Source of the DNA: Brasenia schreberi | Taxonomy: Eukaryota > Streptophyta > Magnoliopsida > Nymphaeales > Cabombaceae | Length of the DNA stretch: 64,000 bases | Assembly (NCBI GenBank): GCA_036023115.1 | Contig: JAYKKT010000064.1 | Span: 5,302,001-5,366,000 of the forward strand | Direction: 5' to 3' | Part shown: one piece after another, positions 34,901 to 46,900 of the stretch | How positions within the stretch are numbered: the first letter of the stretch is position 1 | How the letters are laid out: each line of letters begins with the position of its first letter | Notes under the pieces: model-generated | What the model was told of the DNA's origin: nothing | Databases searched by the model: none | What the model saw: only the letters and a program-made list of their open reading frames with translations | Translations under genes and position numbers: made by a program

Positions 34901-37900
34901 TGATCTTCTTTCTATATGTCCAAACCATTTTAAACGATATTCTCTCATTTTATTCTCTATTGGTGTCACTCTTAATTTGTTTCTAATAACATCATTATGT
35001 ATACGGTCTTTTCTTCTATGACTACTCATCCATCTCAATATCTTCATTTCGGTCACAAACATCTTTTGTACATGTTGATGATTAACTGCAACATTCAAAA
35101 CCATAAAACATAATAGGTCTAATTGTTGCTCTATAATATTTATCTTTTAACTTTAATGGTATCCTCTTATCACAAAGAATACCTAATGCTCTTCTCAATT
35201 TAAACCAACCAACATTAATTCTATGCATAACCAGTGTTGTCCGTATCACAGGTGCGGGCATATCGCACCGTATCGTGCGATACGCCCTGGGACCCTTATA
35301 TAAAGGGTCCCGACCCGAGAGAAACCCGCTATTTTTCGCGGGTTTTCTCTCTCCTTTTGGATTCCTCAAGCTTCCTAAGAGTCGGTTTTCGCCTCCTTGG
35401 TGTTCAAAGCTCTAAAATCGTGCCCTACGGTGTCCGTCCAAACCTCCAAACTCGGATTTAGGTATATTTTTAATATTTTTTTCTTTTTTTTCCTTTATAT
35501 TTATTATTTTTTGTGTTATTTCGTTTTTTTTTTAATGACAAAATATGAAGTTATTAAGTATGTGTATACGATTTTTATTGCATTCATGAAGTGGAAGACA
35601 CTCGATTTGAGTGTTATTTGAAGATTGGGGGATTTACGAAGTGCTTTTATTTTTAGGTTTTTGTTTGAATTAAAGTACTCCATTGAGATGGCATGAAGGG
35701 TTGGTAGAGACTCTCATTCAAAGTCTGATGATCCGACATGGTAGTGGGGTATACCAGTTGAGGGTTCAAAGTTAAAAATCAGATGTTTATTTTGTGAAAA
35801 GGTGGTTAGTGGTGGAATTTCAAGGTTGAAACACCACCTAGCAGGAACCAAAAAAGAAGTTGCTCCATGCACAGGCAGAGTTAGAAGTGTGCCAGAAGGT
35901 ATTAAATGGTAATGCTTGCAGATGATTGAGAGTATACAGGAATGGAGACAACAAAAAGATGATTTTCAGATGTGTGAAGAAGTTGATGATGCTACTGCCA
36001 CTGGAGTTGGATTCACTGATAGTTTGCCTTCAGATGTTAGAACAGATATTGGTAATAGCAGTTCGCGAGCACCTAGCAGAAGAAAGAGGGTTGCAGCTGA
36101 AGACTTTGGAGGTGGCAGAAGAGGAAGTTCAGGAAGGAGTAGAGGAAGAGCTTTTTCTTCTAGCATACATTTGTTCTTTCCTCCTTCCACTACACCTAGT
36201 GCTCAGCCAAGAATTCGTGCTGCTATGGCTTCAGAACAACTGCACGATCAAGCAGACCTTGCAGTGGGCAGATGGTTTTATAATGCATGCATTCCATTTA
36301 ATGCAGCAAACAGTTTTCATTTTCAAGCAATGGCAGATGCAATTGCTAACATTGGTCCAGGATACAGGATGCCCTCTTATCAGAAGTTGAGAGGGAAGAT
36401 ATTAGATCAGACCGTGATTGAAGTGCAGCAATACTGTTCGACTTTGAGACAATCATGGAAGAAAACAGGATGCACTATCATGGCAGATGGATGGACCGAT
36501 AGGCGAGGAAGGACATTGCTAAACTGTCTTGTATATTGTCTTAAAGGACTCATGTTTTTGAGATCTCTAGATATGTCAGAGGAGAGGCACACTGCAGAGA
36601 TCCTACGAGAGGAATTTGATAAGGTTATACAGGAGGTTGGGCTAGAAAATGTAGTCCAATTGATTACAGATAATGTAGCTAACTACAAAGCAGCTGGAAA
36701 GGAGTTAGCTGATATTTATGGGACTTTCTACTGGACACCATGTGCAGCCCATTGTTTAGATCTCATCCTCGAGGACATTGGTGAGATGGATGAAATAAAG
36801 GCAGCAACTGAGTGTTGCCAAGATATTACAAAATTCATTTACAACCATGCATTTGTTTTGTGTATGATGAGGAGATACACAGAAGGTGCAGAGCTTCTTC
36901 GCACAGCTGCAACTCGGTTCGCAACAAACTTCTTATCTGTAAAGAGTATTGTGAGACAGAAGCAAGCTTTAAAGAGAATGTTCTCCTCAGATGAGTGGCA
37001 ATAATTTATAGAGTTGCCACAAAACAGAAGGAACAAAAAGTTAAATGAGATTGCAGAAACGGTTTTTAGAAGTTCATTTTGGAATGCATGTATCAGATTA
37101 TTGAAAATTATTTGTCCTTTAGTGAAAGTTTTGAGATTGGCTGACAGCGAGGAGAAACCATCTATGGGCTACCTTTATGAAGCCATGGACAGGGCAAAAG
37201 AAGCGATCAGAAATAACTTTAATGGAAAAAAAAGAGATTATGTGCCCGTGTGGAAAATAATTGATAGTAGATGGAATAAACAATTGCATCAGCTTATTCA
37301 TGCAGCAGCCTACTATCTAAACCCATTATTGAGGTACTCAGCAACCTTCAAAAGGGACGGTGAGGTTAATCGAGGAATCATTGAATGCATCGACAGATTA
37401 GTCCCTGATGAGAGCATAGTAGATGCGATACATCGAGAGATGGAGATATATGATAATGCTCTTCACTTGATGGGTTTGTCTGTTGCAATTCGCAACCGCT
37501 CTACGATGTGTCCAGGTATATTGTTTATTTTCATATTTAAGTTGCATCTTACATTACTGTGGATTATTATGTCTCTAATGTTTATATTTTTTTACAGATG
37601 TTTGGTGGAACAGGTTTGGAAGTGATTGTCCAAACCTTAGAGATTTTCCAGTTAGAGTCTTAAGCCAAACCTATAGTGCAACAGGTTGTGAAAGAAATAG
37701 AGTGTTTTTTAACACATTCATACAAAAAAGCGCAACAGGTTGGAACACAAAAGGCTTAATGATTTGGTTTATATTCGTTGTAACATGCGCCTTCGTGAAA
37801 GGTAATGTTGTATTACTTTCAAATTTTCAATTTGATATTATTTAACTTCAGTTTTCAATTGTTAATATTACTTACTAATTGTTTATCTTTGTTTGTGTCG

Positions 37901-40900
37901 TAGGCAATTAAAAAAAGTAAATAGAGAAGAAAGTCAATTCTATCCAATAAGTTTGGATAATTTTGATATATTAGAAGATTGGGTTGTGGAAGACACTGAA
38001 GAAAATGCCCTCCTAACAGAAGAAGACGTTGCCTGGATTAATTTGGAAGGAGAGCAACAACATTATGGAGATGAAGAATTTGATTTTGAAGAAGAAGGTG
38101 TGGGCGTGGTTGATGATGATGAGGATCTGCAACAAGGAGAAGATAAAGATTATTTAGTTGTTGATCCTGATTACAATTTGTAAAATGTAACATTATATGT
38201 AACTGTAGTGTACTGTAAAGTGTAAACTATGTCTGTATTTTATTTTTTGGATTCAAAATATGTAAATTTGGATGTAATTTCTCAATGTTGAATGCTCAAT
38301 CTGTACTAAACTTACATTATATGAATTTAAAGCAATTATCAGATTTTTCCTGATTTTTTCCTGATTTCTTTTTTTCTTTTTTACTATTTTTTATTATTTT
38401 TTAATTAATTTTTGCATTATTTTAATATTAAAGTACGATACGATACGATACGCCCGTATCGTGGAGCCCAGCGATACACGATACGATACGCGTCAGACAA
38501 CACTGTGCATAACATCTCCATCAATTCTTCCATCAATCTAAAAAAATTGACCCTAGGTATTTAAAACATTCCTTTTAGGGGATGTAATGTTTACCAATTT
38601 TAATTTCTATGTCCTCTGAAGTAACCAAATGATCAAACTTATATTTCATATATTTTGTCTTTATTCTACTAAGTCGAAAGACTTTACTTTCTAATGTTTC
38701 TCTCCATAGTTCCAATTTTCTATTAACTTTTTCCTTAGACTCCTCCACTAACACAATATCATCTGCAAATAACATACACCAAGGTACTTCAGCTTGAATA
38801 TGTTTTGCTAACTCATCAATCACCATTATAAATAAGCATGGACTATGATCCTTGATGTAACCCAATATTAACTTTGAAGAAGTTTGTCATTCCTTCGTGA
38901 GTCTTCATACATGTTTTTGCACCATCATACATGTCACTTATAAGGTTTATGTATGTCAATGGGATACCTCTTTTTTCCAAGGTTCTCCAAAGAACCTCCC
39001 TCGATACTCTATCGTAAGATTTTTCTAAATCAATAAAGATCTTTCTTTTTTGTTGTTAAATCCATGTAGCCGACCCCGTCTAGTATGGGAAAAGGCTTAG
39101 TTGTTATTGTTGTAATAAAGATCTTTCTTTTTTGCTCTAAAATATTTCATAAGACTTCTGAAGAGGTGAATCGCCTCAAAAGTAGATTTGCCTGGCATGA
39201 ATCCAAATTGGTTCTCTCTTGTACTTAGATACTTGTCTTAACCTACATTCGATAATTCTTTCTCATAATTTCATAGTATGGCTCCTTAACTTGATATCTC
39301 GATAATTCGCACAATTCTTAATATCTCTCTTATTCTTATATATGGGTATAAGTGTACTCGCTCTCCATTCTTCGGGCATCTTCTGGTTTCTCCATATTTC
39401 ATTAAATAGTCTTGTGAGTCAAGTGATTCTTGTTTCTCCTAAGATTTTCCAAACTTCTATAGGCATATTGTTTGGTCCTACCGATTTACCACCCTTCATA
39501 TGTTTAAGAATCTCTTTGACTTCATTCTTTTGAATACGTCGGTAGAAATTACGGTTCATATACTTTTCTTATTTGCCTAACTCTCCAAAGTTAATACTAA
39601 CATCTTTATTTTCATTAAAAAACTTATAAAAAATTATTTTTTCATCTATTTTTTATATCATCATTTGCCACTAAAATTTTCTTATCCTCGTCTTTGATGC
39701 ATTTAACAAAATTAAGATCCTTACTTTTCTTATATCTAGCCCTAGCTATCCTAAAAATATCTCTTTCACCCTCTTTTGAGTTGAGTTTTTTATATAAATC
39801 CTCTCAAATTTTAGCTTTTGCTTTACTAACTCATTTCTTTCTTTGCTTTCTTCCTAGCCTCTAAAGTTTCACCAGTAAAGGCAATGGGCAAATCAAGAAT
39901 AATGTAGTGTCTTGGCCCAATAAGAGCGTAATTTGCTATTATTGTAAAGAAAATGAGCACATTAAGACTTCATGTCTTCTCTTATTGAGGAGGTTCCCCC
40001 ATGTGGCTATCATTGATCACAAGGAGGAAGTATTCCTATCGAAGATAAGGCCTATATTGAAGAAATGCTAAAAAAAAAGGCAAGCATCTCCGGGTCGGCA
40101 TTATCATCTTCTTCCAAAGTCAAGATATACTATAGTTTTTTATTTCGATACTTTTTTTCATATGACTAATGAATATAAATTGTTAGACAAATGCACACAA
40201 GCTAGAGCACAAGTATTTACGGTTGATGGAACTAAACTTGACGTTAAAGAAATTAAAAATTTAGAAAGTGATTCCTTTAAAATACCGTAAGTACATTTTA
40301 TACCAAAATTAAATCTTAATATTCTCTCAGTTTCTCAAATTTGTGATAATGGTTGCATTATTATCTTCTCACCAAATGTATGTATGGTGCAAAACCATGT
40401 GTCGAAGAAGGTGATTGAGCAAGGACATAGAAAAGGAGGTCTCTACGTCATAGTTAATTTGGTTATGTCAAATTTTATAACTTATGAGATTATTTGTAAT
40501 GATTTTGGGTTTTAGCATAAAAGATTAGGGCACATTAACGTAAAAAAAATGAACAATTGTCCATGGATAAAGATCAATGAAAAGAATGATTTCGTTTGTA
40601 AAGATTGTGTTTTTAACAAAACACACCATGCAACATTTGGCGATATAACATTTATCACAAACAAGGCATTTGAATTAGTACACTCCGATGTTTGGGGACC
40701 CGCTCTCATAACCTCAAAATGAGTGACTTACTATGTTATTTTTGTAGATGACTTCACTCGACACACTTGATATATTTCTTAAAATATAAATCAGAAGTTT
40801 TTAAATATTTCTTGATTTTTCACAATATGAAGACCCAATTTGAAACTAATATTAAAATCTTAAGAACCAAATCCGGAGGTAAATATATCTCAAATGACTT

Positions 40901-43900
40901 CAAAAACTATCTTCAAGAAAATATAATTTGGCATAAAAAATCTTGCATCAAAACCCCACAACAAAATGGTTTAGCTAAAAGAAAACATAGACGTATTATT
41001 AAAATTACTAGAACTTTGTTATTAGCTAGTAAAGTTCCCAAACATTTGTGGGCTGAAATCGCTCTAACATCCGTATATTTGATAAATAGAATGCCATCAT
41101 CCAAACTTCAAAATTGTTCTCCCATAAAAAAATTATTTTCTAATAAACCTAGTTACGATTGGTTGAAAGTTTTTGGTGTAAATGTTATATTTATACCAAT
41201 AAAAATGATAAGTTAAGTTCCAAGGCCATTGAGTGTGTGTTTCTTGAGTATGGTATTGATAAAAAGGGGTATAGGTGTTATAATCCAAAAAAAGATAAAC
41301 TATATGTGTCTAGAGATGTCAAATGACTCAAATTCATTCAAGATGAATGTTACTATGAAAATGAATCTCAAAACACACAAGAAAGTTACACTTTTTTAGA
41401 TAAAATATCATATGAAAGGTTTGATGAAAATGAGAAAGTACAAGAAGATAGCATAGTTCAACTATAAGATGAATCTAGAAACCTTGAAACAAGAGAACAT
41501 GTCTTAAAACCCTTTGAACATCATTATCTAAGAAGGAATAAAGAAAATGATAATACTCCTAGCAAAAGAATCATAAAACCCCCTCAAAGATTTGTGTCTT
41601 ATGAATCATTTAAGCCACAACATAGAAATCACATAGCTATCATATCGAGCATTCTTGAACCCAATCATTATGATCAAGCAAAAAATAACTTAGAAACTGG
41701 AGACAAGTTTAGAGCTCATATGTGTCCTGAATGTTTTACTCATTAAGTGACTGTGAGTTCATTTTCCATTTATTGCTAATTGTAAATTATCTACCACTTT
41801 GTATGTAATCTACAATAACTTATAAGGAGTGGTTGTTGTCAATCACGACTTAGCTGTACACAAATTATTATTGATTATGAAGAAACACAGCCACCTGGCA
41901 GCTAGATTAGAAGCCGATTAGTTTAGCTTTATTTACTTGCTTATGTGTTGCATCATGGATTTCAAACTTATATCAAATGGATGTTCAAATATGCTTTCAA
42001 TTTGATATTTATTCAAGAGGAGGTATCGTTGAAATAACCCAAAGTGAAGGTTTTAAAAATTATGAACTACCCGGCACCGTGTTTTTAAACTATTAAAAAG
42101 GCTTAATATTGACTTAAACAAGCTCCTATTTATTTTTAAATTATTTAGTAAGTTAAAATTAAAATATTCTATTTTAATTAAAGATAAATACTCTTATTTA
42201 TTTTAAAATTGGTGTATGTATTGTGATTTTACTCCTGTATTTATATGATACTGGAATTGATGAAAGTGAGATATTACAAATTAAAAGAAATTTGTATAAA
42301 GAATTTAAAATGAAAGATCTTTGACTTCTTAGTTATTTTGGAGCAATAGAAATAACCCGTAATAACAAAGGTTACTTTATGTCACAAACAAAGTTTGCTA
42401 GTGATATTGTTAAAACTTAAGGATTGATAGATGACAAGAAATTAAGCATGCCCAAGGTGATGGGGACCAAGTTGAGGACTACAAATGGAGAAAAGATAGA
42501 GAATCCCACTCCTTACATACAAATGATAGGAGTCTTGATATATCTTACTATCACACGACAAGACCTAACACAAGCAATACATGTGGTAAGCCAGTTTCAA
42601 CAAGCACCAACCAGTGTACATACACATGAGTGGAGTAATGTGGATTGTAAGATACATAAAGGATACACTTAAAAGAGAATTATTCTAATCTCTTTATCTT
42701 TTTTTAAATTAATTGCTTATGTTGATCTTGATTGGGGTGGGGATGTTAATGATAGTCATTCCACCACTAGATTTTGCATATTTTTAGGTGATTCTCTGAT
42801 TTTTTTGAGGTGCAAAAAGCAACAGAAGGTGTCTTTATCATCTATACAAGCATAATATAGAGTCATGGCCACCAAAGTTGTTGAGATATCTTGGATCACT
42901 GACCTCCTAACAGACATGGCCACCAAAGCAGCAGAAGGGGGCACTCCCAACGGCTAGTTTTTGTAGTTGTTGGAAGCAGCTCTCTCTCTCTTTCATGTAA
43001 AAAGAGGTCTCCCTCTCTATCTTGTAAATATCTCTATAAATAGAGGAGATGCCTAATGAATAAAATTAGAGTTTTTCATGCTCCCTTGACTTGTTGTTTG
43101 ATATTTGGTTTGGATTGTACACCAAGTGTTTGGTAATTCGTTTGGTGATTTGGCTTATTGAAGATCCTTCGTGATACTTTATGTTTGAGTTTGTGGATTA
43201 CTTTGGCAAGATATTGGCGATATTTTCACAATCCCAACGTTTCTAGTTTAATGGGAGTATTCACCAAATCACATGCTATTTTTTGGTAATGGTTATGAAG
43301 ATTGAACAAGTGCTAGACCTTTTGCAGCAAGCATGCTGGTAACATTGCCCCAAAACAATGGACCTTTTGACAGAGAAGAACTCATGAACTTGAACATAAG
43401 ATGTTGATACAAGTATCAGAAATCATACAGATAGAAACATTAGGGGAAAAAAGGACATCGTAAAACAAACGTGAAAAAGTATAAAACAAAAAGAATGTAA
43501 TTACTCGTATGAACCTGAGGCACTCCAACCAAATACTTTACAAGCGTCTTGTAAACACCTGTCGCGTTACCAAGTTGAGCCAACTGTCTCCTTCTGAAAA
43601 GGACAATTGGACAAATGAAACTTTTGAAGAAAAATTAGAAAATTCAGGCCTTAATCATGAAAATATCCACAGAAATGAGAGACACCTCTCCATTTGTTGC
43701 TTCCATAGCAAGGCATATCGGTCATGAATGCTTCCGCCAGAATTAACTAAAGTATCCACCTCAGCTTGTCTCAGTCTCTCTGAGCGTTCCCGTTGTTGCC
43801 TGATTATAGTGCCTCGAAAATCTTGAGGCATGTACGTCATAACTGACAACATATAAAAGATTACACAACAACCTAGCAAGACAGTAAAGATGGACAGTTT

Positions 43901-46900
43901 TATGTGTTTCAAACATCTCAAGTTATACCAAAAATGATTTTCTCAAGAAAATGAATTTTTTTCAAAAATGTTATAGTGTACAAGATCCTTATAATATGAA
44001 GGTTTCGCATTATTCTTTTTAGAGTAATACATTTCAAAATAAACAGTGCATAATACAATTTCAATGAAGCTCATGGATGACATAAACAATATGATTACAG
44101 CTGATATGAACAATCAAACGGTAGCTTAGGTGTGGTATCAATGCCCCCATTTTCTTTAGAAGCTTTTTAGCAAACCTATACTCACATGAACCATCTTGAA
44201 ATACCCTAAAGCCCATACCGTACACTACTTCTGTGGTGAAAATATAAACTTTCACGAGCTCTTGCTAGTACTCAATTTTACTTGGAGTGAAAGAATAAAT
44301 CCTGTTTGTGTGCATGACTCTGAATGTTGCACAATTAATTTCACATGGCTTAATTTCTCATTCAAATATGCTGCATGTTCTTAAGTCAAGCCTACCAAGA
44401 GGTTCTAACATTTCAATGGAATCTATCTGTTTTTGCCAACAATAGCAAACGAATAGGATCCAAGTTGTTGTATTTACCAAGAAGCACTCAAAAGAAATTT
44501 GGATTATGAAACAAAGCATTGCACATCTTTTTTGCATCTTCTAGATCTTGCATGTTTCTTTCTGTATTTAGCAGGTACTTTCACATATGAAACTCACCCA
44601 GGTGTGGAAGTGAAATACTCGATGATAACTATCCAGCATTTCAGGACCCACAAAATACAGGATTCCTGATTGCAAAAGTTTAAAGATTGTTCTGATAGGG
44701 TGCTCTTCTATAAGTACCTAAGAGCTGGATTTTCAAAGAATCACGAGTCTTTGCTATGCATCAAATTTAATGAAATAGTCCCAACCATTTTCCTCGTCCT
44801 TATTGATAGACCTAGGCAATTCTGCTTCACTCCAACAAGTTGGCCCTGAACCAAACTAGTCCTAAAACAGGCTAGAACTAGAATGGAAATTGAATTGAAA
44901 CCCTGATTCGGTTATGATCCTTTATCTAGAAAACCGATCTAAATCCAACCGTAATCAGTCCAAGCCCAGTGGTTCGGCCCTGGCAGATCCAACCAAAAAC
45001 AAGAACTGTCAGTTTCTCTTTTTATAAAACTTTTGATGTATTTATTTTCTACAGTTCAAAAGTTTAAAACTTCAAAAAATGATGTATGTTTGTCACTGCT
45101 GACAGACAGAGATGATGCTTTGTCCTTGTCTTAGAGTAATGTGGCAAAAGGGGGAATAAGAGAGGAAACATCATTGTTGGCCAGTGGGTTGGCCACGCAT
45201 ACTGCATGGCTTTATGAGAGAGTGAGAGAGAGAGAGAATTTATCTATTGCTGCTATCTTATTTCATACTGATGCTAGCAGTCAAGAATGTGGAACTTTTG
45301 AGATAGGCACTAGACGGAGCTGACCTTCTCCTTGCTTTTTAGCTGTTTTTCCTTTTAAAATCAGTGTCACTCTATATTTTTATGAGATTAAACAGATAAA
45401 GGAACAGAAAGCCCATGCTCCTTAATCTTGTAATGTTAAGCAAAATAGTCGTATGTGAAGAACAGAAGAGTATAAAAAACTTTATTTCTATAACCTCAAT
45501 AGCATATCTTGCTTGATCATGAGGTAGAGCCATTTTTTGCATTTCATGAGAAACGGATTAAAATTTGGCATGTTTTTTATTTTTATCAGAAAAATATCTA
45601 AAGGTAAGCCAACGAGAAGCCAGTTGTCAAAGTATAAATGGTTTTGACAAGAGAAAACTATATGGTGGACTCCTGAGAAAGCCGGATGGGTCTAAATCTA
45701 AATCCCTCCTCATAAGATGTTTTTTGTACATAAATCTAAGCATGTTCTTCCCAAGATGTGACCAGATAAAGCCCCTAAAATCCAACACACTGTGCAAGCA
45801 TTTACTTGAGGGAACAACAGTGAGCATGCTATTTGACTTCCAACAAAAGGCTAATGCTAACCAGTAAGACTTATAGGTAGAAGATAAGTGGCAGTGGCTA
45901 GACAGCCAGACTTACTAATACAACAACAACAACTAAGCCTTTTCCCATACTAGATGGGGTCGGCTACATGGATTCTTTGTTTCCAAGGATCCCTATCGTG
46001 TGCCATGTTAGCAGTTAACTCACAATAAGCTAGATCATTCTTTATTGTTTCTTTCCAACACTTTTGTGGTCATCCTCTAGCTCTTTAGTACTTTCTAAAT
46101 TTAGTTTTTCATACCTTCTTATAGGTTCTTCTTTTTATCTTCTTTCTATATGTCCAAACCATCTTAAATGATATTCTCTCATTTTATCCTCTATTGGTGT
46201 CACTCCTAATTTGTTTCTAATAACCTCATTCTGTATACGGTCTTTTCTTGTACGACCACTCATATATCTCAACATCTTCATTTCTGTCATAGACATCTTT
46301 TGTACATGTTGATGATTAACGGCCCAACACTCAGAACCATAAAACATGGCAGGCCTAATCGTTGCTCTATAATATTTATCTTTTAACTTTAATGGTATAT
46401 TCTTATCACAAAGAATACCTTATGCTCCTCTCCATTTTAACCAACCAGCATTAATTCTATGCGTAACATCTCTGAAAAATTGACCCTAGGTACTTAAAAC
46501 TTTCCTTTTGGAGGATGCAATGTGTGCCAATTTTAATTTTTATTTCCTCTTAAGTAACCAAATGATCAAACTTACATTCCATATATTCCGTCTTTATTCT
46601 ACTAAGTCGGAGGCCTTTGCTTTCTAATGTTTCTCTCTATAGTTCCAATTTTCTATTAACTTTTTTCTTAGACTCCTCCACTAATACAATGTCATCTGCA
46701 AATAACATACACCAAGGTACTTCATCTTGAATATGTTTTGTTAACTCATCAATCACCATTATAAATAAGTATGGACTTAAAGTTGATCCTTGATGTAACC
46801 CAATATTAACTTCAAAGATGTCTGTCATTCCTTCATGAGTCCTCACACATGTTTTTGCATCATCATACATGTCTCTTATAAGGTTAACGTATGTCAATGG

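Larger units (their letters stand above)
38506..39874 (-). mobile_element. RTE non-LTR retrotransposon (5' part) beyond the hAT insertion
   Basis: Minus-strand continuation of 34698-35231. It contains the reverse-transcriptase active-site region [20 protein letters not shown] (near 38750), the PREVLW/DLEKAYD region near 38990, and upstream ORF2 pieces to about 39870 (GETLE...KK). Stops and indels are present. It ends abruptly where Copia-type coding sequence begins. Confidence 0.87.

Noticed and set aside
45565..45867. 100-residue ORF in GOLD intron 2
   Set aside because: No motif, no promoter context, and inside an intron.
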